A DNA stretch of 64,000 nucleotides from Cordylochernes scorpioides (Eukaryota; Arthropoda; Arachnida; Pseudoscorpiones; Chernetidae), in NCBI GenBank assembly GCA_030710605.1, contig CP092871.1, positions 72,346,193-72,410,192 of the forward strand, read 5' to 3'. Shown piece by piece: positions 45,338 to 56,331 of the stretch. How positions within the stretch are numbered: position 1 is the first letter of the stretch; each line of letters begins with the position of its first letter. The notes beneath the pieces are model-generated. The model was not told the DNA's origin. It saw nothing but the letters and a program-made list of their open reading frames with translations, and did no database searches. The position numbers and the translations under genes were made by a program.

Positions 45338-46028
45338 AATACCAACACCTGTGATAATATTAAAATACTCTAAAAATACCGTGTATCTTCAAACTATACG
45401 AGGAGTTGGCAAAAAAAAGGTTAAAATGTGCTCTTTGTGATATGTTCATATATTTAACTATTAATTGTAATTCCAACCTTCAATTTACCTAAAAGGTAAA
45501 TATTTTGTTCATATGAGAGTGAGAGAAGAGATCGAATAAACATTTATAAAATACTGAAAAATTCTTATTTTAATAAATAAGTGTGTGTGAAAAATTAATG
45601 GAAAAACAAACTGTGGCTAGAAATATTAATAAAAAATTAAATACATTGTAGTGTTATGAAGAGTTTTGGCTTGTGTAGGAATGCCCAGCAAAAGAGAGAG
45701 TGCAAGAAGAAAGACGAAAGAAAAGTTGTTGGCAGAGATCAGGCTAATGGGGAAGACAATCCAAGTATGTTAGAACTCTGATTAGAACTTTCCTCTTCAA
45801 AGTACACTTCAGATTGGCCGGAAGGTGCTGCATAAGAAAGTTTTCGATAGCTCCATTGTCCCTATGGGGCCTTACTTAATCCTTATGCACTCCTACTTCC
45901 CCATTTGCCACATAGAGACGGTCGCCAAACTGTCCCTAGAAACTTATGAAATATGGGAAGCTATATATAGATCCCATCGTATATATACAAGGGAGAACAT
46001 TATAAGAAGAATTAAAACCTATAAAAAT
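45338..46028. other. Non-coding DNA with an unidentified frame
   Basis: The 45825-46070 frame (81 aa, beginning MLHKKVFDSSIVPMGPYLI) is in moderately GC-richer DNA but I recognise no domain, and it runs into foldback F6. A relic of an unknown repeat is possible. Confidence 0.3.
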
Positions 46029-46245
46029 ATGAAAAAAGGCATCACTTATCGTGCAACTGAAAGTTGCTGATGGCTTGCGCCATCTATCGGAATAAATATA
46101 AACTATTCTCGTTGATTTTTAATTATTCCAGAATTGGCTGGAATAATAAAAAATCAACGAGAATAGTTTATATTTATTCCGATAGATGGCGCAAGCCATC
46201 AGCAACTTTCAGTTGCACGATAAGTAGATGCCTTTTTTTTTTCAT
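46029..46245. mobile_element. Foldback element F6, about 100-bp arms
   Basis: Left arm from 46029 (ATGAAAAAAGGCATC, GTGCAACTGAAAGTTGCTGA, GCGCCATCTATCGG) is repeated inverted to 46245. The arms meet at ATTATTCCAG-AATTGG-CTGGAATAAT (46122-46147), almost no loop. Mismatches are limited to a few indels near the outer ends. A half copy is at 58273-58365. Confidence 0.88.
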
Positions 46246-46489
46246 AATTTATGCACCTTATCCCAGTACAATATCACATTTGTACTATAAAAATATGTCG
46301 AGATGTTATAAAAATCAACCTATTATCACGCCGCTAAAATTGTCCATTACAGGATAAGGAGATGAAGGGTCAGATCCCTAAATATATTATACACAAGGAA
46401 TAAATAACGTTAATATCAAGATAATTTATAAATTGAATTTGAAATATGTTTCTAAAAAGTACAGAGAGATTAATAAAATTCAATATTAC

Positions 46490-46570
46490 AAAAAAAAAAA
46501 AGAAGAAGAAGAAATATAACTTTCGAAAATCGAACTCACTATCTTTTCTCGAGACAACCACTGAGCTAAA
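46490..46570 (-). repeat. tRNA-like SINE relic
   Basis: On the minus strand, TAGCTCAGTGGTTG (46555-46568) is a textbook tRNA A-box/D-arm, and GAGTTCGATTTTC (46525-46537) is a B-box/T-loop, followed by (TTC)n and a T run. The A-to-B distance is about 12 nt too short for a tRNA, so an anticodon-arm deletion has occurred. It is not a functional tRNA. Confidence 0.5.
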
Positions 46571-46584
46571 AAAAAACACTGTAC

Positions 46585-46628
46585 ACTGATTGGTTGTTAA
46601 GGTCACGTAACAATAAACAGCCAATCAA
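46585..46628. promoter_or_regulatory. Inverted CCAAT pair around TCACGT
   Basis: CTGATTGGTTG, then GGTCACGTAAC, then CAGCCAATCAAAG and GCGCGAAA. The layout repeats that at 43346-43391 (inverted CCAAT boxes around an E-box-like site). It lies about 215 bp upstream of the Penelope-like reading frame and could be its promoter, or a host site. Confidence 0.35.
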
Positions 46629-46842
46629 AGCGCGAAAAGAAACTATAAACATATATGCTTATAAATAAGCAGTGAAGTGAATGCTTCAACGTTTCTATGA
46701 CGATTCTGATACCATCGTTGTATCTAAGAGATTGGATGTATAAATTAGGATTATTGCTGTTTAAATTGAACTGTAAGTGCACCCTACCCATCTATATATA
46801 AGGGAAAGTATAAAATTTTGAGCTCAAATTGGTTTAACGAAT

Positions 46843-49158
46843 ATGAGTTGCATATGTGACATAATTGATAAGTCAATTAAATCACTGGCTCTGGCAAGAT
46901 GGAGGAAACATCTACAGTTCAACAAAACTTGTGAATTACATAGCTTCATCCCTCCTTCCCTCAGAATCAAGGATCCCGTTGGAAACGTTTACTCAAGGGT
47001 GGCCATAGAAGATACCCATGTCAAATTACTAAGAGCCCGAACTAAGGGATGTTTCTCAAAAATCCGTATTTTGTCAAAAACCGTTAAAGATCTGATTTGT
47101 ATACTATCACAACGCATCCCAGCACTAAATATGGCAGAATTACTAATAGGTATCACTAGTGATATAAAAGCCCAAGACTTCATGCTGGACAATAGACATC
47201 GCAATAAGCTCTCATTTTGGTCAAAGAAATACAAAGTACCTCTATCTCCCCAGGATCAGCAACAATCTATCTTGAATTAATCTAGCTTTGTACCATCCCC
47301 TGATCAGGTCAGTATACTTTCGAAAGGGCTCAAACACAGATACCCATCAAAACTGGACAAAATTCCATTAATAGCAGGTATAGAAACATCCATCACCGGC
47401 CTAAACATGCAGGATAAACACTCCGTTAGGAACCACGTCACATCTGTTTTAAATAGTCCTACAAACGACTTAGCCAACAGCCATCATACCAACCAAATAA
47501 TAAGAACTCTGTCCAAAAATAATAACATAGTTATCACACGATCAGATAAGGGATCCAGAACCGTCATTATGAACACTTCGGACTATATTTCAGGAATGAA
47601 TCAAATCTTGAGCAACTCAGAAATATTCACCCCGGCCACAGTGGAAGAACATACTACCTCGAATTCCAAGTACAAAAAAGAACTTAGGACACTATGTAGG
47701 AACAGGATCATAACAACTGATGAACTCCAGGGTTTCCTTTCGAATCTGCATGGTCAGGCCTACATCTACGGCCTCCCTAAGGTACATAAGTTAAATATCC
47801 CCCTTAGACCAATAGTAGCTTTTCACCTCTCCCCCACAGCCCCGCTAGCTCAGTACTTAGCTAAGATTATCATACCCAAACTTAAAGAGGGCGCCGCCCC
47901 GACGTCCATCTCTTCCACACCAAAATTTTTAGACCATATACAGCAATTACAGGTAGTCCCCAACAGTCTTATGATCTCTTTTGATGTCATCAACCTATAC
48001 CCCAGTCTCCCCCACTCCCTCATCTTAGAATGCACCAGGGAATTCCTCCGGACGCATGGGTATACAGCAGATTTGATATCTAAGTTTTCCACCTTAATTT
48101 CGATCTGTCTTAGCAATAGTTTTTTCAATTTTGATAAATGTTACTATAGGCAAACAAAGGGTACTCCCATGGGTAGCCCTTTGTCCTCACCACTCTCCGA
48201 AATAGTTATGCGAAAAATTGACAGTTTAATTACAAGTCACTTCCCAGCAGATATTCATACCTGGTTTAGATACATAGACGATATTTTCTGTATAATTAAT
48301 ATAGAATCCTTGGACAGTATTTATACTAAATTAAATTCACTATTTCCGGACATCCAATTTACATTCGAAAAAGAAAACAATGGTTCCTTGGCATTCTTGG
48401 ATATCATGATCACAAGACAAAATTATAGGTATATTACCAACGTATACTATAAGCCCTCCTTCCATCCCTCCTATATACACTATACCTCATACTGCCCCCT
48501 TAGCCATAAAATTAATACGGTCAAAACCCTCTCAAAACGTATTTTTACTCACTGTTCAACATCTGAATTTAAACATACAGAAACCCAGATCGTGATTAAT
48601 CACCTAATGAACTCAGGATACCCCAGAAACTTCATTCTCCGACACTTTTACAATCCACAACAGCAGCTAAGCAGTCAGACTTATAGATCGACTTGCATCA
48701 TCCCTTACTCTGCCCATAGTGTCAACATAGCCAGATACTTAAAAAACAAACACGGAATACGTACCTTCTATACCAACAATCCTAAATTAGAAACAATAGT
48801 TAGAAACCCCATCACCAGAAATAGTTTTCCCATTACCCTGCCATACTTTACAAACTCCGTATATTCCTTAAAATGCTCAGATTGCAATAGTTTGTATATA
48901 GGAGAAACAGGCCGTAGAATTAAAGATAGGATAGATGAACACCATAGAAACATCAGAAATAGTGAACCTAGATCCCTTATAATACAACACATTAGACAGA
49001 CAGGACACTCTTTCGATACTTCTCAACCACAGGCATATTACTCAGGAATCACGAACAAATACAGAAGGTTGGTCGTCGAGGCGTTGCTCTCTTTAAGACA
49101 TAACAGTATTAACAGACATATAGACATCCCCGATATATACAATGCAATATTGCCATAG
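46843..49158 (+). pseudogene. PLE polyprotein: reverse transcriptase and GIY-YIG endonuclease, one in-frame stop
   Basis: Two open stretches, 46843-47280 and 47407-49158, are in the same frame; the only stop I found between them is TAA at 47278-47280, and 47281-47406 is also open and PLE-like (SILSKGLKHRYP). From 47407: TRSDKGSRTVIM, YGLPKVHKLNIPLRPIVA, FDVINLYPS (D193), KGTPMGSPLSSPLSEIV and WFRYIDDIF (YIDD at 289-292) form the RT. The GIY-YIG domain has YSLKCSDCNSLYIGETGRR (Y497, G499) and RRLVVEALLS with the expected Glu. The RT is telomerase-related by established knowledge. The stop may be a nonsense mutation or, less likely, readthrough. Confidence 0.9.
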
Positions 49159-49417
49159 TGTACCTTAGGTGACCATTGCTAGAGCGTTTTATTTTATTTT
49201 ATTTTGGATCGTTTTACTATTGCAGTCTTAAATTCAACCGTATCCTTTTGTACAACTATTTTTGATTTTACTTCTTACAATACTCAGAACACGCAGCTTT
49301 CTCTTATTTTTACTTTTTCACCAATTATGTTAATATGTTTATAGTTTTCTTGTATATATGCTAATTTTCTCAATATGGATATGTATATAAGATGCACTTT
49401 TACTCAGATATGTTGTC

Positions 49418-49444
49418 CTGTAGAAGGGTTGATAACCCGAAAGC
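49418..49444 (+). ncRNA. Hammerhead-like 3' motif of the PLE
   Basis: CTGTAGA, stem GGGTT-GAT-AACCC, then CGAAAGC. PLEs are known to carry hammerhead ribozymes. Here the core is CTGTAGA rather than CTGANGA, so one invariant position is altered. Two relatives on the minus strand (59971-60001 and 61970-62004) keep CTGTAGA and CGAAAGC while the stem sequence changes. Confidence 0.45.
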
Positions 49445-49500
49445 TCGCCCATATTAAAATCTTTAAGAAACGCATCCTCGCATGCCTTGAACTCTTATAC

Positions 49501-50313
49501 TTAATTACTAACAACTACTTATATATATATATATAGGAAGGACACTATATCTCTTTTTAATGTGTGATTTTTGAAAGGTCATAGAGGAAATGGTAGCAAA
49601 ACTATTTTGGACCTTTTTGCTTTGGCATCTTTCGATATTTATTGCTTATATTTGCATAGATTACCATTTGCATCTATTTGCATCCATCTACTATAATTTA
49701 TTTGGCATGATTACTATGAGAATATTCTAACTTTCATTAACTATTTCATTAATTAGTAATTCACAGAATAGATTAATACTAAGTGGTATTAGCATTGTAA
49801 ACGGCACGTATAGTGTAATGTGGTCCTATATAACGACCGTATCGTATTACTTCTATGAACGAGTAAACATTTTATTTGAAAAATTTAGGTACAAGATAGA
49901 ATCAAAAGATACTTTGGATAATTTTCCCCTGATGTCCGTTCAAGATATCGGATAAAAGGATTGTTGGCTAAAATGTGTTATGCAGAAATGAAATCCAAGT
50001 TAGGATGTCCCATGGTATATTTCATTGATTACATGGAGAAAGACAACATTTGGCAGTTATATAGACATGCCTATCAATGTAACAAGCAAAAGATTTACTG
50101 AGTCATTGATCGATAAGAACTTTGTCCACTTGTATTACCAGTTCGGCATAAAATATAATAAAATCGATAAAAATAAAAGATAACTATAAGATACCCAGTG
50201 GTTATTAGGCATCAACCAAAAACACTGTATATACTTAGATGTGTAGATATTACTATTTATTCTCCTATCTCCTATTCTCCTATCTCCTCTTTGGACTAGA
50301 AACCGAATCTATA
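49501..50313. other. AT-rich non-coding DNA
   Basis: Nothing recognisable apart from the TA-rich microsatellite at about 49519-49536. Confidence 0.35.
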
Positions 50314-50532
50314 TACACTCATGGACAAAATTTAAGGAAGTGGAAAATCTTTTATATCATCGGTATTCTGTTTTATTTTTTGAAGGAGATAGAGGCAATT
50401 TATTCACACTAGGTTTGCTCGTATTCCTTCAATGGAATTCTTTGTATATCAAATAACTTTCGGAGTTATTGTATAAATCCAGATATATTATGGTAAAAGG
50501 TACAACTTCCTTCAGTTCTATCTATGAGTGTA
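50314..50532. mobile_element. Tc1-type MITE, family M1, copy 5
   Basis: TACACTCATGGACAAAATTT at the left and CTATGAGTGTA at the right, with GAAGGAGATAGAGG and CGGAGTTATTGTATAAATCC inside. Same orientation as copy 1. Confidence 0.85.
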
Positions 50533-51695
50533 ATAAAAAAGTATTGATGTTGGTACAAGATGAAACCACAGCAATATTTCCAAAGAAGATGAAAGATTTT
50601 GGTCTAGTTTATTTATTGATCCACACAATAATGTTGAAGACTTAATGATACCAAAATAGAGATGTATCAGAAATAAAGATGTAAGTATCAAATTGATTTT
50701 TCATGTTTAAACGAGAGAGAGAGAGGGCTAAAAAAGAGAAATAAATTAAAATATTTAAATAAACGCAGTAACTTCAGAAATCTGACAGATGAAGAAATAA
50801 ATCAATGCTATCATAAATCATTGGTCCTAGTCCACTTTTTTAATCAAAGAAGAAAATCTTGACTTTTTTAATCCATATTTACATTTAAAATATATCAAGT
50901 GATTTTTATTGATTTTTCACTCGGATCATAGAAGAGCGAACTAGTTTTATTCTCTTTGTTTTCTCTCTTTGTAAAATTTATTCTCACAGAAAGATAAAGG
51001 CTTTTAGTGTTGAAATGTCGAATTGAATTGAAAATATATTCAGAAATTGTGTAGTTATTTACGGTTCTATACAGAGATAGAAAATGAAAAAGAGTTTTTA
51101 AAATTTATTTTTATATATTAATTTTTAAACACTCAAGGAGATTAATAAGATATATATACGTTGTAAAATCCTTATCAATAATATTTAATTATTTTAATCA
51201 CTTTTATATTTAAAAAAAAAAAAACTATAATATTTATTAACGCAGACACAAGACCAACGACCACAAGAACCAGTATAAATGAGGTATCTATGTAGTCAAT
51301 AAATGATATATTTCGAGAAATTCTCTCTCCGCCATATTTACATATACAGCTCGGTCCAAGGAACTTATTACTCACTTAACAATCTTTATTAAGATCATCT
51401 TAAGTCAGTTTATGTGTGCGCGTGTTTCTGTATTTTATTTAAATATTCATAATAATATTTATATTTTATATATATAATAATCACGCATACTCATTACCAT
51501 TGAATTACCCCTTTATCTATCTTTCTCTTTCTAAGTTTATATTGGATGGTCAGTCTAGTGTATCTACATTGGTATATCTATCATTTTCGCTGGCAAGATT
51601 GACTGAATTGTCATAAAAACGGGTTTAAAAAGGGATAATAACTCTAGAGAGATGACAAATATCCTCTCAAATAAGAAAGTGGACTTCATATTCAC
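50533..51695. other. AT-rich non-coding DNA
   Basis: No gene, repeat or RNA recognised. Confidence 0.35.
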
Positions 51696-51707
51696 CATTC
51701 ATCTCCA

Positions 51708-51983
51708 GGGAGGTCGGTGGACGACTGGACTAAACTGTTGGTTTTCGACAGCTACGACCCGGGATCGAATACCGCATTGGACACTTTTTTCTAATTAATA
51801 AAAATGATCCAATGGCCCCTGATTCTTGCAAAATCTACCCCACCAGCGAGTGAAAGTAACCAAACAGGCTCTATCACACTTATAAATGCAAAATTCGAAC
51901 TGCTTTTCACATCTGTAGACATGTGGTACACTTACAGGTTTGGACTTCATTGCTTGCACGACTTGTACTAAGGATTAAAAGAA
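51708..51983 (+). mobile_element. tRNA-derived SINE, copy 1
   Basis: Flanked by a 12-bp duplication CATTCATCTCCA (51696-51707 and 51984-51995). The head has an A-box-like region (GGTGGACGACTGGACTAAAC), an anticodon-stem-like CTGTT...GACAG, and a B-box ACCCGGGATCGAATACC. The body (CCCCTGATTCTTGCAAAA, CACTTATAAATGCAAAATTCG) is shared with copy 2. The tail is GGATTAAAAGAA. Transcription would be by Pol III and movement by LINE proteins. Confidence 0.85.
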
Positions 51984-51995
51984 CATTCATCTCCA

Positions 51996-52994
51996 AACTT
52001 AAAAAAAAAAAAATTTTTTTAATCTGAACACCCGCGTCTTTTCTGACTTGATGATATCCTCATTCAGCAGACATTGTCCAAACAGCCAGATGTGGTGAAA
52101 CGTCAATGAAAATAAACGACTTGCCTCTAGAATTACCTCTCTAGCAACAAATTGCACTGTTACACCGTACAACTTGTGAACTGTCGTATAAGGCATTCGC
52201 GAGCCATCTTTCTGCACGAAAAAAAAAAGAATAGCGTGTTTTTTTTTTAACTAAAATAACGTATTACAGTCTTTACTGTAATCCTAAAGCAGTTGGAGGG
52301 CCTGGTTCATTAGTGGTGACTCTTCCAAGCGGTGACAATGGATTAGTCAACCAAAATGCTCACATAATAGGTTGTTCTGATAGATTAAACTGGCGAAATC
52401 GCTGGATGGGTTTACTACCGATGAGCCAGGCCTTCCCCATAGGTTTCCATCGCAGTAAGGACATTAGGTAGTTGTTCCAATAAAAAAGCAATGAAATGGT
52501 GTTAAAAATAGTTTCTTTCCATATATACTAGTTGAGGTTAAGTCAATTGATAAACTTGGATTTAGCTAAAGGAAATAAGAAATAATAGGACGGCGAAAAA
52601 GTAGAATTTGATTGGTTAGTTGCGGGAGCCAATCCCCCATCGATATTTAATGATAATCATGGAGTAGGACGATGTGACAATGGACAATGGTAGATAACGT
52701 ACCTAGGTGTCGGAGATATCATCATCCCCAAAAATGATGATAAATCGCGGTGTTTCTCAACATCGCAGACAACATCATCAATAAAACATAACATCTTAAT
52801 ATCGGGACACCACCACACCTCTTCCGTTGAGAAAAAGTGCCGCAAAACTAAGGTCTTTTATAGCTATCTCTGTAGATGACCCGTTGCACATAGTTCGGTG
52901 ATTCCTAGGAAGAGCGTAGACCGTAATTCCATCAGTATATTGTGGATTACTGAGCTATGAGTATTTATAAGAATTATTTATTATATTAATTGTG
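51996..52994. other. Non-coding DNA with a CCAAT pair
   Basis: GATTGGTTAGTTGCGGGAGCCAATC (about 52609-52633, an inverted CCAAT pair) is the main feature. No gene visible. Confidence 0.35.
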
Positions 52995-53250
52995 ATATTG
53001 GTGGAGAAATGGTATAAACTGTCGATTTTCGACAGCTAAGACCTGGGATCGAATCTCGCATTGGATACTTTTTATGAAGGAAAGAAAATGCTTAAATGAC
53101 CCCCGATTCTTGTAAAACCCCTAACCCCACCAGTGAGTGCAGTGAGGGCTCTGGCAAACTAGTAAGTGCAAAAGTCGAACTACCTTCTATGTATGTGGAC
53201 ATGTGATGCACTTACATTAAAGGGCCGTCGCTAACTACCCACCATGATTA
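52995..53250 (+). mobile_element. tRNA-derived SINE, copy 2
   Basis: Aligns with copy 1: GTGGAGAAATGGTATAAACT, CTGTCGATTTTCGACAG, ACCTGGGATCGAATCTCGC, CCCCCGATTCTTGTAAAA, CCACCAGTGAGTG, GTGGACATGTGATGCACTTAC. Diverged more than copy 1 and without a clear target duplication, so it is probably older. Confidence 0.75.
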
Positions 53251-54349
53251 TTATACATTGTGTACTCGAAAAATAAAAATAAAATTAACTAATAGAAATA
53301 AAAATGATTAAACCTAAGAGGAACTGATATAATATCATAAAACTTTAATCATATCTATTATACACCAAAAATAGTTAATTTGAAACAAATTCCGCGCTTT
53401 CCAACTTATTGTGGTTGTAACTCATTCTCTAACATTGTCTATCCATTAGTGTGTTTCGGTAATATCAATTTGGATCTCGCTAGTGAGCAGAATTATAATG
53501 TGGCTTAGAGAGAAATTAAAGTAGAAACAAATACACAACTAGCACAAACATATTTATACGATATAGCATATCTTTTCTGAAATACTAATCCACAATTATA
53601 TATTTAAAAAAGAATAAACACGACGAAAGGGTTAACGTAAACAATCAGGATATATGGATTGTTGAATAAATAGATTATCTCTCACCACCACTCTAAATAA
53701 ATTTGTGTGTGTGAACGATAGAATAGTACACATTGCGTCCAATTAACTCCAAGTATAGGTAGTAGGCAACAATGAAATGCGATGATGCCTACACGAAATG
53801 TCAAACTTATTCGAAATCTTCATTCCATCATCTTTCTTTCATCACTTAAAAACTTCTCTAATTAAAACAAAAAAAAAATTATCAAAACTTCCATGATCGA
53901 CCAAAGCATTTATAAGATCAATAAATAATTGAACTAATCTATCCCACACAATGAACAACCACTTTTTGGGACTACAGGTTGAGAAAAGGCAAGATATGAA
54001 AGTTCCCAATAAAATATATTTTCAAAACTTTTCGGTCTAAGCTATTTATATAATTTCACTATCAACATGTCCCCCAATTGCCAAATTTGTCAAACTATTA
54101 ACAAGAGACTTAAGGAATGACCTGGAGTGTCCATTATTTCTGGGTAATACTTTCGCGTACATATAATTCTTATAATTTCACATTATATTCCACTTTTTAA
54201 ATTTAAATTAATTTGAAAAAAAAAGCGCTAACTCGAAAGAGAGAGATAGAGCTTCTTTATATTATATTTTTAAAATAATTACTCCCAGTATATATAATTT
54301 TTTTTATTAATCCTGATATAAAAAATAATCCGTAGTATGATATGTAAAA
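53251..54349. other. AT-rich non-coding DNA
   Basis: No gene seen. Confidence 0.35.
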
Positions 54350-54575
54350 TGAGAATATCAACACTATATATAGGATATGCAAATCTCCCTACGACACCCA
54401 CCATGATGTAGGTCTTGCGTCGTTTGCATGCAGAGAGGGTAAGAAAACAAGATTGTATTGTGGACGTGCCAATTTTTGACCATTCCTTCGGTAATCCAAT
54501 TGAGACGAGGAAGGAGGGCAATCAACGTTTGATTCAATTAAATGCCGTGACCTGACTGTACTACAACTAATCCCC
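54350..54575. promoter_or_regulatory. GC-richer island, candidate conserved non-coding element
   Basis: Homeodomain-like CGGTAATCCAATTGAGACG, GATTCAATTAAATGCCGTGACC and ACTAATCCCCC within 200 bp. The minus-strand 80-aa frame has no known domain. Regulatory role is inference. Confidence 0.3.
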
Positions 54576-55350
54576 CTTAAAATTTGGTCGCCTATCGATT
54601 TTGAATTAGGTCCCCCCTCCCCGCATTCAATATGTAAATACGCTGCCGTACTCTTTGCCCTTGTTGGGATGCAATTAACTTATTGACAAGCCTTTCTTGG
54701 TGAGATTGTAGTGCTCTCCTATTGACTCTCTTTACCATCTTATACAAAAATATCAAGTCAAGATAAACTTCGTTATATTTCAATATAGCACATACATTGA
54801 TACTTTTGTAAAAATTCTATATAGGTAAACTTTTATAGGATGCTCGCTCTTTCTTCGTATTATAAATAAAGAGCTAAAAATGTTAGGAGAGAGAAAACCA
54901 ATTACTTTTATTCTGAACGAAGACAAAACAAACTGATATTTCTGTAGAGATTCCTTAATCTATAAAGGATAAATGTCCCATATTCTCGGGTCTTGGGGGA
55001 CTCACGGACTACGTCCTGCATTGTCTGCACATACTGAACGTTTTTAACAGTGGAGGCCGTGGTTACATTCTCCCTAAGAGCCAAGCACTGTGTGCGAATG
55101 TTTCCTTCATGGCATTGATCATCTTGACCTTAATCTATAGCTAATAAAGATGGCATATGAGACACTAAGTAATAAATTAGTAAGTAATAGACTCCTCCGA
55201 ATAAGATATCTGCTTGTTTTGTATTCGTTTATATTATAAAAAATAATTGACGGATCTCAGAACTCTTCAAGTGTCTTTGATTATAACTCTATATTACCAA
55301 CAAAAAAAAAACTCGATTATATTATATTTTATAAAAGAAAATTTATATTT
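54576..55350. other. Non-coding DNA
   Basis: Contains a GC-richer stretch at about 54975-55130 without a recognisable frame. No gene visible. Confidence 0.35.
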
Positions 55351-56331
55351 ACGAATATATATGGAACAGTTCACGATTTTGCGTGTCATCCTTACACAGG
55401 TGTAATGCTAATCTTCTCTGTATCATTCCTATTGTAGTAGTTGTACCGCCGAACTGGTATCACAAGGGCCATGCTAATCTTCTCTGTATCGTTCGTATTG
55501 TACTAGTTATACCGCCGAACTGGTATCACAGGGGCCATGCTAATCTTCTCTGTATCGTTCGTATTGTAGTAGTTGTACCGCCGAACTGGTATCACAAGGG
55601 CCATGCTAATCTTCTCTGTATCGTTCGTATTGTACTAGTTATACCGCCGAACTGGTATCATAGGGGCAATGCTAATCTTCTCTGTATCCTTCCTATTGTA
55701 GTAGTTGTACCACCGAACTGGTATCATAGGGGCCAAGCTAATCTTCTCTGTATCGTTCGTATTGTAGTAGTTGTACCGCCGAACTGGTATCATAGGGGCC
55801 AAGCTAATCTTCTCTGTATCGTTCGTATTGTAGTAGTTGTACCGCCGAACTGGTATCATAGGGGCAATGCTAATCTTTTCTGTATCATTCCTATTGTAGT
55901 AGTTATACCGCCGAACTGGTATCACAAGGGCCATGCTAATCTTCTCTGTATCGTTCGTATTGTACTAGTTATACCGCCGAACTGGTATCATAGGGGCAAT
56001 GCTAATCTTCTCTGTATCCTTCCTATTGTAGTAGTTGTACCACCGAACTGGTATCATAGGGGCCATGTTAATCTTCTCTTTATCGTTCCTATTGTATTAG
56101 TTGTACCACCGAACTGGTATCATTGGGGCCATGCTAATCTTCTCTTTATCGTTCCTATTGTAGTAGTTGTACCGCCGAACTGGTATCATAGGAGCCAAGC
56201 TAATCTTCTCTGTATCGTTCCTATTGTAGTAGTTGTACCGCCGAACTGGTATCATAGGGGCCATGCTAATCTTATCTTTATCGTTCCTATTGTAGTATTT
56301 GTACCGCCGAACAAGCGTACACGAATATATA
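55351..56331. repeat. 11-bp target-site duplication bracketing the U6 array
   Basis: ACGAATATATA is identical at 55351-55361 and 56321-56331. This shows that the outer U6 ends are the ends of one insertion, so the array arose either before insertion or by later internal expansion. Confidence 0.85.
55362..56320 (-). pseudogene. U6: U6 snRNA retrocopy expanded into a 14-unit internal tandem array
   Basis: Read on the minus strand it starts with the U6 5' hairpin (GTACGCTTGTTCGGCGGTAC, 56320-56301) and ends with the U6 3' region (GACACGCAAAATCGTGAAC, near 55372-55391). Between them a 66-bp unit repeats 14 times. Each unit is U6 from about nt 9 to about nt 62 (TTCGGCGGTAC, AACGATACAGAGAAGATTAG, CATGGCCCC) joined by a linker of about 10 nt with ATACCAG. 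The ACAGAGA box and AGC are kept in most units. It is flanked by an 11-bp duplication ACGAATATATA (55351-55361 and 56321-56331). Because 66 is divisible by 3, a 319-aa frame runs through the plus strand (22-residue repeats); I regard that as a by-product. Confidence 0.88.

Larger units (their letters stand above)
46800..49500 (+). mobile_element. Penelope-like element (PLE)
   Basis: A single reading frame with PLE-type reverse transcriptase and C-terminal GIY-YIG endonuclease, plus a 3' region with a structured CTGTAGA...CGAAAGC motif (49418-49444). Codon use and base composition differ from the flanks (more C-rich third positions), in line with a recent arrival. Exact termini and target duplication were not found. 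Confidence 0.85.

Noticed and set aside
46500..46576. Possible functional tRNA gene (minus)
   Set aside because: A- and B-boxes are present but too close together and no cloverleaf with acceptor stem can be drawn; better as a SINE relic.
46843..49158. Retrovirus or LTR retrotransposon polymerase
   Set aside because: RT motifs and a C-terminal GIY-YIG domain are Penelope-type; no protease, integrase or LTRs.
49519..49536. TA-rich tract as a regulatory element
   Set aside because: Simple microsatellite without other signals.
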